Counted from the first letter of the stretch, positions 50,926 to 60,869 are shown. The stretch: 64,000 bases of DNA from Mucilaginibacter sp. UBA5151 (GCA_002413785.1 DHXR01000047.1:1-64000), one strand, 5' to 3'. A program made the numbers and translations. Notes: generated by a model not told the origin, from the letters alone.

Positions 50926-52155
50926 TTGAAATTTAAAGTTGCTATCATTTCATCGGGCCAGCCATCACTTAATCCCCGGTTAGTAAAAGAGGCAGATGCC
51001 TTAACAAATGCAGGTTATGAAGTAGTGGTATTATATACCTACTGGAACGAATGGGGAACCCGGCACGATGAACCACTACTATCCGAAAAAAAATGGAAAG
51101 CCATTCGTTTGGGAGGTGGTCCTGATCAGCCCATCGCCTGGTTTTTTAGCCGGTTAATACATAAAACAGCCGTGCTCATGCTTCAAAAAACCGGGAATTA
51201 CCGGGCCTTTGCCGACATTGCCATTGCCCGGGGCAGCTATTTTTTAATAAAAGGTGCAAAAAAACATAGAGCAGACCTATACATCGCGCACAATTTAGGC
51301 GCATTACCCGCAGTTGTAAAGACGGCCAGATTTTACAAAAAGCCATGCGGCTTTGACGCGGAAGATTTTCACAGGCAGGAAGTAAATGACGATGTTAACT
51401 CGTACAATTTCAAAATTGCCAGCGCTGTTGAAGATAAATACCTGCCGGCAGTAAACTATTTAACGGCATCCAGTCCGCTTATTGCCGAAAAATATGCCTT
51501 ATTATTTAAAAGGACGGTAACTTGTGTGTTAAACGTATTTCCAAAAACACCGTTACTTTCGGTTATTCAAAATAAAGATAAACCCTTAAAGTTGTTTTGG
51601 TTCTCGCAAACCATTGGCCCAAAACGTGGCCTGGAAACTATAATTGACTCGCTTGGTTTAACAGCAATCCCAATTGAACTGCATTTGCTTGGGCGACCGG
51701 CTGAAGGCTTTAAACAGCATCTTTTACAATTGGCCCAAAATGCCGGGATCGAAAATAAAAATATGATCTTTTATGAACCAATCCCGGCTGGTCATCTACC
51801 CGCAATGACCGCGCAGTTTGACATTGGGCTGGCATCTGAAACAGGTTTTTGTCTTAACAATAACATAGCGCTTAGCAATAAGCTTTTCACGTATATTCAA
51901 AACGGCCTCGCGGTAGCAGCAAGCAATACACCGGCACAAAGTGCATTTATGCAGCAATACCCCCAAACAGGCAAAACATATTGCAACGCTAAAGAACTAT
52001 CCATTATTTTAACCACCTACCATCAAAATAGGGAACTCTTGTTTCAAACCAAAAAAGACGCCTATAAAATCGGGCAAACCGTCCTCAACTGGGAAATCGA
52101 AAGTCGGAAGTTTCTGAATATCATCAATAACGTTTTAACGCCCGCACCCCACTAA
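50926..52155 (+). CDS. GT-B glycosyltransferase, GT4-like
   Basis: The product is 409 aa from TTG 50926. KVAIISSGQPSLNPRLVKEA and DALTNAGYEVVVLYTYWNEW form a typical GT4 N-terminus. The donor half begins at LKLFWFSQTIGPKRGLETII and includes the loop FDIGLASETGFCLNNNIALS, then NKLFTYIQNGLAVAAS. The late glutamate pair is not standard. Stop and next ATG share one base (TAATG). Confidence 0.85.
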   Translation: MKFKVAIISSGQPSLNPRLVKEADALTNAGYEVVVLYTYWNEWGTRHDEPLLSEKKWKAIRLGGGPDQPIAWFFSRLIHKTAVLMLQKTGNYRAFADIAIARGSYFLIKGAKKHRADLYIAHNLGALPAVVKTARFYKKPCGFDAEDFHRQEVNDDVNSYNFKIASAVEDKYLPAVNYLTASSPLIAEKYALLFKRTVTCVLNVFPKTPLLSVIQNKDKPLKLFWFSQTIGPKRGLETIIDSLGLTAIPIELHLLGRPAEGFKQHLLQLAQNAGIENKNMIFYEPIPAGHLPAMTAQFDIGLASETGFCLNNNIALSNKLFTYIQNGLAVAASNTPAQSAFMQQYPQTGKTYCNAKELSIILTTYHQNRELLFQTKKDAYKIGQTVLNWEIESRKFLNIINNVLTPAPH

Positions 52156-53177
52156 TGAAAACGGGTTCATCAAATAAATGGTTTTATGGTGTCGATAGCA
52201 TACGGTTTGTTTTAGCTTTTATAGTGATGCTTTCGCATTTTGGCAATGTGTATGCTACGGCTTTAAAACAATCCTCACATGCGCTTTTTAGGGATGCCGG
52301 CTATTTTTTAGCCAACGCTTTTGACGGTACATCTGCGGTGATCGCTTTTTTTATCATATCAGGCTTTGTAATACATTATCCTAATAAAAACGGCATTCCC
52401 AACCTAACTGAGTTTTATATCAGGCGGTTTTTGCGCATACTTATACCATTAGCCGTAATTCTGATCATCGGGAACTGGTTTAACCACCCTGAAAAAACTG
52501 TAGTTTGGAGTTTGTACTGCGAGCTGATCTACTATGCGCTGTACCCTTTTCTGGCGAAGATCGGCTTAAGCTGGAAAAATAAATTCCTGATCGCATATAC
52601 CATCGCAGCTGTGCTTATTTGTACTTTATGCAGCCATGATATTGTTGCATTTTTTAAACAAACAAACGCCGACTACCAGGGATATTACTGGCAATTAAAT
52701 TGGTATTTAACTTGGGCAATCGGCCTGCCATGCTGGCTTTTGGGTGTTTTGATAGCCAATCACATTGATGACCTGAAACAGGCCACTTTTAAGTCGGTTG
52801 CTACTTACAGAGTTATAGTTTATGCATTAAGTTGTTTTTGTTCTATCGGAAAATTCCATTTGCACCTCAGTTATATTTTGTCAATGAATATTTTTGCCCT
52901 GCTGATTTATAAATGGATACAAACCGAGATCGTTTACTTTAAAACTAAACCGGCGAACCCGGTACTCGAAAAAATGGGTAAGTTTTCCTATTCGCTATAC
53001 TTGTGCCACCCATTACTTTATGTTATTTTAACAATGTTTATCAGTAATAACATCCTTACCTACCCGCTCATTGTTTTACTGACTATCGCGTCGTCTTATG
53101 GTTTTTATTTACTTGTAGAGAAGCCCGGTCATAAGCTCGCCCGCCATATCAACAGCAAATTCAATTTAACGGTTTAA
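52155..53177 (+). CDS. OafA/YrhL-type acyltransferase 3, second copy
   Basis: The product is 340 aa with about ten membrane segments. GVDSIRFVLAFIVMLSHFGN and SAVIAFFIISGFVIHYPN, followed by FYIRRFLRILIPLAVILI and VVWSLYCELIYYALYPFL, mark the family. It is not closely similar to the 40975-42018 product, so it probably acylates a different residue or uses another donor. It overlaps the next gene by one base. Confidence 0.92.
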   Translation: MKTGSSNKWFYGVDSIRFVLAFIVMLSHFGNVYATALKQSSHALFRDAGYFLANAFDGTSAVIAFFIISGFVIHYPNKNGIPNLTEFYIRRFLRILIPLAVILIIGNWFNHPEKTVVWSLYCELIYYALYPFLAKIGLSWKNKFLIAYTIAAVLICTLCSHDIVAFFKQTNADYQGYYWQLNWYLTWAIGLPCWLLGVLIANHIDDLKQATFKSVATYRVIVYALSCFCSIGKFHLHLSYILSMNIFALLIYKWIQTEIVYFKTKPANPVLEKMGKFSYSLYLCHPLLYVILTMFISNNILTYPLIVLLTIASSYGFYLLVEKPGHKLARHINSKFNLTV

Positions 53178-54460
53178 TGAAACGTTTACTTATTATTTCT
53201 CCTTATTTCCCGCCGGTAAATACCGCTGATATGCAGCGGGTACGCATGAGCCTCCCTTATTTTAAAGAAAACGGATGGGAAGCCGAAGTAGTAGCTGTTG
53301 ATCCAAAATATACTGATCTGCCGCTGGATGAGTTGTTGCTTGAAAGCCTTCCTTCGGACATTAAAATTCACCTTGTAAAGGCTTTTGGCAAAAAATGGAC
53401 ATCAAAAATAGGCTTCGGGAGCATTGCTTACCGTACTTATTGGTTTATTCGGAAAAAAGTTAACGCACTGCTTAAAGCGGAAAAATTTGATCTGATCTAT
53501 TTTTCTACAACGCAGTTCCAGATATGTATATTAGGGGCATATTGGAAAAAAAGATTTAAAGTACCTTATGTTATAGATATGCAGGACCCCTGGCATTCGG
53601 AATATTATAAAGACAAACCCAAAGAACAGCAACCACCTAAATACCGCTTCTCCTACCGCTTAAACAAGTTCCTTGAACCTATTGCAATGAAACATGTTGA
53701 TGGCTTGATCAGTGTAACAGAAAGCTATAATGATATATTAAAAGACCGTTATCCGCAAATAAATCGCATCCCTTCAGCTACCATTACTTTTGGTTCCTTT
53801 GAACCCGATCAAAAAATAGCCGCTAAACACTTAAATAATTTTGATGCGCTCCTTGTTCCTGGTTTTAAAAATATCGTTTACATTGGCAGGGGAGGTATGG
53901 ATATGTACAATGCGATTTCTCCGCTTTTCGAAACTTTAAAAAAGGGGCTTATTGATGATCCCGGTTTATTTGCTAAGATAAAGCTATATTTTATCGGCAC
54001 CAGTTATGCGCCGGTCGGACAGGGGAATCCAACCATTTTGCCCTTAGCTAAACAATTTGGGATAGAGGAATATGTAACAGAGATCACTGGCAGGATCGGT
54101 TATTATCATACCCTGACAACTTTGCTCAATGCCGATGCACTGTTTATTCCGGGTTCGGATGACCCGCAATATACCGCGTCAAAAATATATCCATACCTGC
54201 TAAGCAATAAGCCATTATTGGCTATATTTAATTCTAAAAGTTCGGCGATAAATATTTTGGAAGAGTTTGGGGCAAAAAATTGTTATAGTTATGATAAAAC
54301 GATTGATTTAAATTCAAAAATCAGCTATTTTTTGAAACTCGTAATTAACGGCGATGCAACCAGGCAGGAATATGACGCGGATGCTGTTAGAAAATATTCA
54401 GCCCAAATAATGGCCAAACGCCAATGCGATTTATTTAATAAGGTGATAGGCGCCTCATAA
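53177..54460 (+). CDS. GT-B glycosyltransferase, GT4-like
   Basis: The product is 427 aa. RLLIISPYFPPVNTADMQRV and RMSLPYFKENGWEAEVVAVD form the N-terminal half and VPYVIDMQDPWHSEYYKDKP a conserved middle. The C-terminal half has VYIGRGGMDMYNAISPLFET and ADALFIPGSDDPQYTASKIY, then PYLLSNKPLLAIF at the donor site. It resembles WbuB/FlaA-adjacent transferases of EPS loci in general form only. Confidence 0.85.
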   Translation: MKRLLIISPYFPPVNTADMQRVRMSLPYFKENGWEAEVVAVDPKYTDLPLDELLLESLPSDIKIHLVKAFGKKWTSKIGFGSIAYRTYWFIRKKVNALLKAEKFDLIYFSTTQFQICILGAYWKKRFKVPYVIDMQDPWHSEYYKDKPKEQQPPKYRFSYRLNKFLEPIAMKHVDGLISVTESYNDILKDRYPQINRIPSATITFGSFEPDQKIAAKHLNNFDALLVPGFKNIVYIGRGGMDMYNAISPLFETLKKGLIDDPGLFAKIKLYFIGTSYAPVGQGNPTILPLAKQFGIEEYVTEITGRIGYYHTLTTLLNADALFIPGSDDPQYTASKIYPYLLSNKPLLAIFNSKSSAINILEEFGAKNCYSYDKTIDLNSKISYFLKLVINGDATRQEYDADAVRKYSAQIMAKRQCDLFNKVIGAS

Positions 54461-54493
54461 ATTCCCGCTTTAATCAATTAATTTAGTACCCTG

Positions 54494-55120
54494 ATGAAAA
54501 GATATGTTCAATATGGTTGTGGGTTTACGGCGCCTGACGAATGGATAAATTATGATGCTTCGCCAACGTTAAGATTTGAAAGATTACCCATTTTAGGCAA
54601 ATTATATACCCGTAATAAACAACGGTTCCCCGAAAATGTAAAATTTGGCGATATAGTTAAGGGGCTACCCGAAAAACCGGATAGCTGTGACGGCATATAT
54701 TGTTCCCACATACTGGAACACCTATCTTACGAAGATTTTTTAGCCGCGTTAAGAAACACCTATACCCTATTAAAACGCGGTGGAATATTCAGGGCGGTAG
54801 TGCCTGACTTAAGATCTGCAGTTTTGAATTATATTCAAGAATATGACTGCGTTGATGCCCCGGCAAGTAAGATGATGCGGAGTACGATGCTTGGAATTGA
54901 AACCCGCGGAAAATCTTTATCTTCCAACATCAAATCCTTATACGGAAATTCGAAACATCTGTGGATGTGGGATTATAAGTCGCTTGAATTTGAATTAAAA
55001 AAAGTGGGATTTGTAAATATTCGCTCATGTAAATTTGGAGATTCTGCGGATCCCTATTTTAAATTTGCTGAAGAAGAGGAGAGATTTTTCGAGGCAGCCG
55101 CTTTTGAATGCCAAAAATGA
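54494..55120 (+). CDS. SAM-dependent methyltransferase (type 11-like)
   Basis: The product is 208 aa. It opens with KRYVQYGCGFTAPDEWINYD, the short-form SAM site found in glycan-locus methyltransferases, and includes SCDGIYCSHILEHLSYEDFL and LKRGGIFRAVVPDLRSAV. It may methylate a sugar or participate in chain capping. It overlaps the next gene by 4-13 bp depending on its start. Confidence 0.85.
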   Translation: MKRYVQYGCGFTAPDEWINYDASPTLRFERLPILGKLYTRNKQRFPENVKFGDIVKGLPEKPDSCDGIYCSHILEHLSYEDFLAALRNTYTLLKRGGIFRAVVPDLRSAVLNYIQEYDCVDAPASKMMRSTMLGIETRGKSLSSNIKSLYGNSKHLWMWDYKSLEFELKKVGFVNIRSCKFGDSADPYFKFAEEEERFFEAAAFECQK

Positions 55121-56271
55121 AAAAACTGGCAATTATTACCACCCACCCCATACAGTATTATGCACCTGTTTTTAAACTATTACACCAAAGGGGGCATTTG
55201 AATATTAAAGTATTTTATACCTGGGGCGAAAATGCCACTGATAAATTTGACCCCGGATTTAATAAAAAAATAGAATGGGATGTCCCTTTATTGGATGGAT
55301 ACCAGTTTGAATGGGTAAAAAACAGTTCAAAGAACCCTGGCTCACATCATTTTAAAGGAATTAATAATCCTGATCTGATAAATCAAATCATGGTATGGCA
55401 GCCGGATGCACTATTGGTTTATGGCTGGGGCTACCAAGGTCATTTAAAAGCTATCCGTCATTTTAAAAACAAAATCCCTGTTTTGTTCCGGGGAGATTCT
55501 ACTTTGCTTGATGAAAAGAAAGGGATAAAGCTATTATTCAAATCTGCCTTTTTAAAATGGGTGTACCGGCATATTGACCATGCTTTTTATGTTGGCGCTA
55601 ACAGCAAAGCATATTTTAAAAAGTACGGTTTAAGGGAAGATCAGCTAAGTTTTGCACCACATGCCGTTGATAATGATAGGTTTGCCGAAGACAAAAAAAA
55701 TGATGTTCAAATATTAAAAAAGGAATTAAATATAAAAAATGATGAACTGATTATTTTGTTTGCAGGCAAACTGGAAGCAAAAAAGGCGCCCTTGCTATTG
55801 CTTGATGCTTTTGTTCTTTTAAACAAACCTGATGTTCATTTACTTTTTGTTGGCAATGGCCCATTTGAGATGCAATTAAAGCTGAAATCCGAAAAAAACG
55901 ACCACATTCATTTTATTGATTTCCAAAACCAATCCCGGATGCCGGTTATATTTCAGGCCTGTGATTTGTTTTGCCTTCCTTCACAAGGTCCAAATGAAAC
56001 ATGGGGCCTGGCAATCAATGAAGCAATGGCATGCGGAAAAGCAATATTGGCATCAGATAAAGTGGGCGCCGCTGCAGACCTGGTTAAATCCGGGTACAAC
56101 GGGGGGATATTTAAAAATGGTGACTTAGATAATTTGACCTTTATTTTAAACAAATTAATAACTTACGGCAAAAGCAGATTGGTTACCATGGGAGAATGTT
56201 CAAAAGAAATAATTAAAGACTGGAGTTTTGAAAACCAGGTAATGGTTATTGAATCCTTTATTAAAAAATGA
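55108..56271 (+). CDS. Glycosyltransferase family 4
   Basis: The product is 387 aa, or 384 from the in-frame ATG at 55117 (MKKLAIITTHPIQYYAPVFK), which fits the family better. DHAFYVGANSKAYFKKYGLR is the linker, IILFAGKLEAKKAPLLLLDA begins the donor domain, and GPNETWGLAINEAMACGKAI gives E-x7-E. An ATGA overlap couples it to the polymerase-like gene. Confidence 0.92.
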   Translation: MPKMKKLAIITTHPIQYYAPVFKLLHQRGHLNIKVFYTWGENATDKFDPGFNKKIEWDVPLLDGYQFEWVKNSSKNPGSHHFKGINNPDLINQIMVWQPDALLVYGWGYQGHLKAIRHFKNKIPVLFRGDSTLLDEKKGIKLLFKSAFLKWVYRHIDHAFYVGANSKAYFKKYGLREDQLSFAPHAVDNDRFAEDKKNDVQILKKELNIKNDELIILFAGKLEAKKAPLLLLDAFVLLNKPDVHLLFVGNGPFEMQLKLKSEKNDHIHFIDFQNQSRMPVIFQACDLFCLPSQGPNETWGLAINEAMACGKAILASDKVGAAADLVKSGYNGGIFKNGDLDNLTFILNKLITYGKSRLVTMGECSKEIIKDWSFENQVMVIESFIKK

Positions 56272-57677
56272 ATAAAAATCAGCCTATCGAAAGATATTTA
56301 GTGCTCTATTTACCCTGGATACTGGCTTTGCTATTTCAATCAGATCCCGTTTTATCCTATCTTATTGCCTGGCTTGGTTCATTGTTAATTCTGTACCTGA
56401 GCATGAGCGGCTGGGTAAAACCTATCCCGAAAGACAGGCCGGTGGCAGAACAGTTTATGCGGCCAATATTTCTGATCCAGATAATATTTGCAGGCTATAT
56501 GGCTGTCAGTTCAATTTTTTATTTTCTTAACGTGCTGGGGTATGATGATTTTCACAAATCAGGCAATACTTTTTTTTCCATTGACCTGCAAAAATTAGAA
56601 CTGACTGCACTTTGTCAGCGTTACTATGTTTTGGGGCATGCTGCTTTTGTAACCGGTATTTTAGCTTTCATGAAATACCCCACCAAACAAAAATATTATA
56701 TAGAAAAAGAAAAGCTGGCCAACATTCTATTTGTAACTGCATTTATAGCCCTGCCTGTATCAGTTATGTTCCTGCGGGTTCCGGGATTAGCCCAATTTTA
56801 TTTTCAATTTAGCGCATTAAGCTTTATCGCCGGCACCCTCGCTCTGGCATTTGCTATACCGCTCAAAAAAATATGGAATACCATTTTTTGTGTATTACTT
56901 TATGTATCAAATTTTTACCAGGCGCTTATTTCGGGCTTTAAGGAACCCATAATTATCAGCGTTTTAGTATTAGGTATTTTTTTATATCCTAATTATAAAA
57001 AGCTTGTTCTTTTAACTTTTGTGCCGATATTATTAATGCTGTTTATATTTCTTCCCACATATAATGCAGTGTTTCGGCAGAATAACTGGGGAGGAGGTGT
57101 GGATGCCGATGATTCATATCAGCTTGCCCTGGATGCAACAATTAAAAATCAACAGACAGGAGACGAGAGTAACTGGGGGTTTTTAGTATACAGGTTAAGC
57201 GAAGTTGATATGTTTACAGATTTTGTACAATCAACACCAAAAAGGGTTGATTTCTACGGCCTGCAATTGGTAAAACAATCATTTATTGCCGTTATACCGC
57301 GCGCATTCTGGCCTTCCAAGCCCAGTACCGAAGAACTGGTTATGGAGCGCGTATATGATGCCGGGGTTATTCGCAGGGGATCCAATGTTTCAGCCAAACC
57401 GGCTTTCATTGTTGACGCTTATTTGTCCGGCGGCACAATAGGAATTTTCATAGCCCTGTTTTTATATGGTGCAATCGCGCAGTTGATATGTGTTAAAGCG
57501 GAGCATCTTTTTGGAGGCTATATACTGGGTACGGCACTTATTTTCAGTGGATTGTTCCAGATTTTTTGGCGGGGCCTTAGTTTTGAGTTCATTATTAATT
57601 CTGTTTTTTGGAGTTACATCAGCATGCTGGTTATACAGCGGATATTATTGGCTGTTAACGTATTGAAAAAGGTTTGA
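56268..57677 (+). CDS. Wzy-like O-antigen/EPS polymerase
   Basis: The product is 469 aa with about 11-12 hydrophobic segments and a long periplasmic-type loop between about 265 and 365 (NAVFRQNNWGGGVDADDSYQ onward, with Arg-rich FDFVQ...KRVDFYG and VIPRAFWPSKPSTEELVM). This layout is that of polysaccharide polymerases, which join lipid-linked repeat units in the periplasm. Sequence is very variable in this class, so the call rests on topology, the RAFWPSKP segment and location. Confidence 0.8.
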   Translation: MNKNQPIERYLVLYLPWILALLFQSDPVLSYLIAWLGSLLILYLSMSGWVKPIPKDRPVAEQFMRPIFLIQIIFAGYMAVSSIFYFLNVLGYDDFHKSGNTFFSIDLQKLELTALCQRYYVLGHAAFVTGILAFMKYPTKQKYYIEKEKLANILFVTAFIALPVSVMFLRVPGLAQFYFQFSALSFIAGTLALAFAIPLKKIWNTIFCVLLYVSNFYQALISGFKEPIIISVLVLGIFLYPNYKKLVLLTFVPILLMLFIFLPTYNAVFRQNNWGGGVDADDSYQLALDATIKNQQTGDESNWGFLVYRLSEVDMFTDFVQSTPKRVDFYGLQLVKQSFIAVIPRAFWPSKPSTEELVMERVYDAGVIRRGSNVSAKPAFIVDAYLSGGTIGIFIALFLYGAIAQLICVKAEHLFGGYILGTALIFSGLFQIFWRGLSFEFIINSVFWSYISMLVIQRILLAVNVLKKV

Positions 57678-58813
57678 AGGTTTTACAAATATGTGCGGCA
57701 TATAAACCAGCGTTTGTTTACGGCGGACCCACCATGTCGGTATCTATGCTGAGTGAGCAATTGGCAAAGGCTGGTGTTTCAACAAAAGTTTTTGCCACAA
57801 CGGCTAACGGAAAAACGGAGTTACCGGTAGTTCCTGGTCAAACGGTTGATGTTGACGGGGTTTCTGTAACCTATTTTAAGAGGATAACCAAAGATCATAC
57901 ACATTTTTCGCCTGCACTTTTAAGAAAACTATGGAAAGAGGCCCCCGGTTTTGATATCATACACATTCACGCCTGGTGGAACCTGGTGTCCTTGTTTTCC
58001 TGCCTGATAGCTTTGATCCGTAAAGTACCGGTTGTAATTTCACCACGGGGTACTTTGAGCAGCTACTCGTTTCAAAATAAAAACATTGGTAAAAAATGGG
58101 TAATTCATAATTTATTTGGACGATACTTACTCAATCGCAGCCATATACATGTCACGTCCAAAAGAGAATACGAAGCCGTTCATCATCTTATTCACCCTAA
58201 AAGTATCTCAATAATACCAAATTTTGTGAAACTGCCGGGTCAAAAGAAATATCCGGAATCTAAACCATCAGATGTTTTTAAATTACTTTTCTTTTCGCGC
58301 ATAGAAGAAAAAAAAGGCCTTGATCTATTGTTAAATGCCCTGCATCTGGTTTCTGTTCCGTTCCGGCTTACCATCGCCGGTGACGGCGATGAAAATTATA
58401 TCAGGTATTTAAAAACAATTGCCGTCAATAATCATATTGATGATAAAATAAACTGGGTAGGCTTTTGCAATGAAAATAAATTCGACCTGATTAATGACCA
58501 TGATCTTTTTGTGCTGCCATCTTATGATGAAAACTTCGGGAACGTGGTGATTGAAAGTTTAAGTGTAGGTACACCTGTATTGATAAGCAAACAGGTGGGC
58601 CTGGCCGGCTATGTGACAGAAAATAACCTTGGTTGGACATGCCACACAGAACCGGTTTCCATCAGCGATGCAATAAATAAGATAGCAAAAGAGAATAGGC
58701 CTGAACTTACACGGATCAGGCAAAATGCTCCGGGGAAAATATATCAGGATTTTAACGAAGAAAGACTTGTAAAAAAGTATATTGACCTTTACAAAACAAA
58801 GATTAAAATATGA
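57674..58813 (+). CDS. Glycosyltransferase family 4
   Basis: The product is 379 aa from TTG 57674 in a TTGA overlap. VLQICAAYKPAFVYGGPTMS is the acceptor-side opening, VVISPRGTLSSYSFQNKN the conserved SPRG segment, LLFFSRIEEKKGLDLLLNAL starts the donor domain and SYDENFGNVVIESLSVGTPV holds E-x7-E. An ATGA overlap joins it to the next gene. Confidence 0.93.
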   Translation: MKVLQICAAYKPAFVYGGPTMSVSMLSEQLAKAGVSTKVFATTANGKTELPVVPGQTVDVDGVSVTYFKRITKDHTHFSPALLRKLWKEAPGFDIIHIHAWWNLVSLFSCLIALIRKVPVVISPRGTLSSYSFQNKNIGKKWVIHNLFGRYLLNRSHIHVTSKREYEAVHHLIHPKSISIIPNFVKLPGQKKYPESKPSDVFKLLFFSRIEEKKGLDLLLNALHLVSVPFRLTIAGDGDENYIRYLKTIAVNNHIDDKINWVGFCNENKFDLINDHDLFVLPSYDENFGNVVIESLSVGTPVLISKQVGLAGYVTENNLGWTCHTEPVSISDAINKIAKENRPELTRIRQNAPGKIYQDFNEERLVKKYIDLYKTKIKI

Positions 58814-59430
58814 CAGCATATAAAGACTACGGTTTTACCAACAGCCAGCCTGCTCATACTTTTAATTACCTGCAAACGCCCATTCTTTCGCTGCTTGATA
58901 AAAACGCGAATCGATGTATTTTAGATTTGGGTTGCGGTAATGGCTATTTGGCTAATTACCTCATTTCGCAGGGCTATAATGCCTACGGAATTGATGCCTC
59001 AACAGAAGGGATAACTATCGCCCAAGAGACCAACCCATCGCGGTTTTTTATCCAGGATCTGTCAACCGGTAAACTGCCCGGTGAGCTGCAAAGCCTTCCT
59101 TTCGATACCATTATATCAACAGAAGTAATTGAACATTTGTATGATCCTGCGGGCTTTATTGATTTTTGTAAGCAAGCCTTAAAGAACAAAGGCGAACTTA
59201 TTATATCAACACCCTATCATGGCTATTTAAAAAACCTTTCATTAAGTCTTTTGAACAAATGGGACAGTCATTTAGGCCCCGCCTGGCATGGTGGCCATAT
59301 AAAATTCTGGTCGAGGGCCACATTAAGTGATCTGTTAAAAAATGCGGGTTTTACCGTTACGGCATTTAAAGGTTGCGGGCGCATTCCTTATTTTTGGAAG
59401 TCGATGGTTATTAAAGCTAAAATATCTTGA
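58810..59430 (+). CDS. SAM-dependent methyltransferase (UbiG/Methyltransf_23-like)
   Basis: The product is 206 aa. CILDLGCGNGYLANYLISQG is motif I, YGIDASTEG follows with the ribose-binding Asp, and DTIISTEVIEHLYDPAGFID is the post-motif. PAWHGGHIKFWSRATLSDLL near the end occurs in sugar methyltransferases of this group. Its stop overlaps the next start (TTGA). Confidence 0.88.
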   Translation: MTAYKDYGFTNSQPAHTFNYLQTPILSLLDKNANRCILDLGCGNGYLANYLISQGYNAYGIDASTEGITIAQETNPSRFFIQDLSTGKLPGELQSLPFDTIISTEVIEHLYDPAGFIDFCKQALKNKGELIISTPYHGYLKNLSLSLLNKWDSHLGPAWHGGHIKFWSRATLSDLLKNAGFTVTAFKGCGRIPYFWKSMVIKAKIS

Positions 59431-60869
59431 ACAGCCAATTTTCTTTTGTTATTTTAACCTTTAATGAGGAAATGCACCTGCCAAGGCTGCTTCATTCTAT
59501 CGAAGAGCTTGATGCGCCGGTTTTTATTTTAGATTCGGGCAGTACCGATAGCACATTGACTATAGCTGAAGATTTCGGCGCAACTGTTTTACAGCATCCT
59601 TTTGAAAACCATCCCAAACAATGGGACTATGCGCTTAAAACCTTCAAAATCCAAACGTCATGGGTAATTGGTTTGGATGCCGACCATATCGTAACCCCCG
59701 AATTAAGGGAACGCCTGCTTAATTTTCGTGATGAAGATTTTCAGCACATCAACGGAATCTATTTTAACCGAAAAAATTATTTCAAAGGCAAGTGGATAAA
59801 ACATGGGGGCTATTATCCTTTTTATCAGCTAAAGTTGATACGGTATGGAGTAGGCTATTCTGACCTGAGTGAAAACATGGACCACAGGTTTGTAGTACCA
59901 GGCGATACAGTGATATGGAAAGACGGCCATATTTTGGAGGAAAACCTGAAGGAAAATCAGATCTCATTTTGGATAACTAAGCACAACCGGTACAGCGACC
60001 TGCTGGCGCATGAAGAACTTGAACGTATTCAACAATTAAGGACACAAACAGTTAAACCTCATTTTTGGGGCTCCCCCGATGAGCGCAGGGCAAGGTTTAA
60101 GAATTTATGGTGGCAATTACCGAGATATGTAAGGCCAATGATCTATTTTTTTTACCGTATGTTTTTCCAGTTGGGGATACTCGATGGCCGCACTGGTGTA
60201 ATCTTTCATTTTTTACAGGCATTTTGGTTCAGGCTGGTGGTCGACATTAAAATTGATGAAAACATTCAGCAGCAAAAAGGAATTGAAAAAACTATTTACC
60301 ATCAAAAAAACCAGGCGCTCAGGTTTATTTTCCTGTTGGTCTTGCTTTTCCCTTTGTTCTATTACTTTAATATATTTTATTTTAGCGTTACCAGCCCCGG
60401 GGCAAGCCACTATAATGCCTTTCTGGCTAATTATTTTAATTATATCCGGGGCCTGCGTTGGATATTATTGCATAGCAGCGCACAAATACTCAATTGGCTT
60501 GGCTTTGCGGCAATAACAAATGACTATGAGTTGCTGGTGTCGGGCCATGGTGTTATCCAGCTGGTTTACTCCTGTCTGGGCTTGGGGCTTATCAGTTTTT
60601 TTGCAGCCTTCGTTATTGCATACCCTAAAAAATTGAAGTCAAAAATCATTTTCATTTCCCTGGGTGTTTTAGGTATCGAAGTTTTGAATATAATCCGGTT
60701 TATCCTGCTTGCTTTGTTTTGGGATAAGCACAATCCCCGGATCTTTGATCATCACACTGCTTTTAATATTATTATCTACCTTGTTATTGCGATTAGCCTT
60801 TACTTTTGGGTAAAGAATGATGATAATAAAACCATCCATGAAACAAACCGATCTGTTTTTTTACAATAA
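59427..60869 (+). CDS. Glycosyltransferase family 2 fused to an exosortase-like membrane domain
   Basis: The product is 480 aa from TTG 59427. Residues 1-275 are a WaaE/KdtX-like GT2: FVILTFNEEMHLPRLLHSIE, VFILDSGSTDSTLTIAED, SWVIGLDADHIVTPELRE. From about 298 there are several membrane helices with a charged loop between. This part carries Cys383 in LVYSCLGLGLISFF, Arg424 in VLNIIRFILLAL and His442/His443 in FDHHTAFNIII. That is the Cys-Arg-His order and spacing of exosortase/archaeosortase transpeptidases, which cut sorting tails and attach proteins to an anchor. The assignment of the second domain is from motifs only. A protein substrate was not seen in the window. Confidence 0.75.
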   Translation: MNSQFSFVILTFNEEMHLPRLLHSIEELDAPVFILDSGSTDSTLTIAEDFGATVLQHPFENHPKQWDYALKTFKIQTSWVIGLDADHIVTPELRERLLNFRDEDFQHINGIYFNRKNYFKGKWIKHGGYYPFYQLKLIRYGVGYSDLSENMDHRFVVPGDTVIWKDGHILEENLKENQISFWITKHNRYSDLLAHEELERIQQLRTQTVKPHFWGSPDERRARFKNLWWQLPRYVRPMIYFFYRMFFQLGILDGRTGVIFHFLQAFWFRLVVDIKIDENIQQQKGIEKTIYHQKNQALRFIFLLVLLFPLFYYFNIFYFSVTSPGASHYNAFLANYFNYIRGLRWILLHSSAQILNWLGFAAITNDYELLVSGHGVIQLVYSCLGLGLISFFAAFVIAYPKKLKSKIIFISLGVLGIEVLNIIRFILLALFWDKHNPRIFDHHTAFNIIIYLVIAISLYFWVKNDDNKTIHETNRSVFLQ

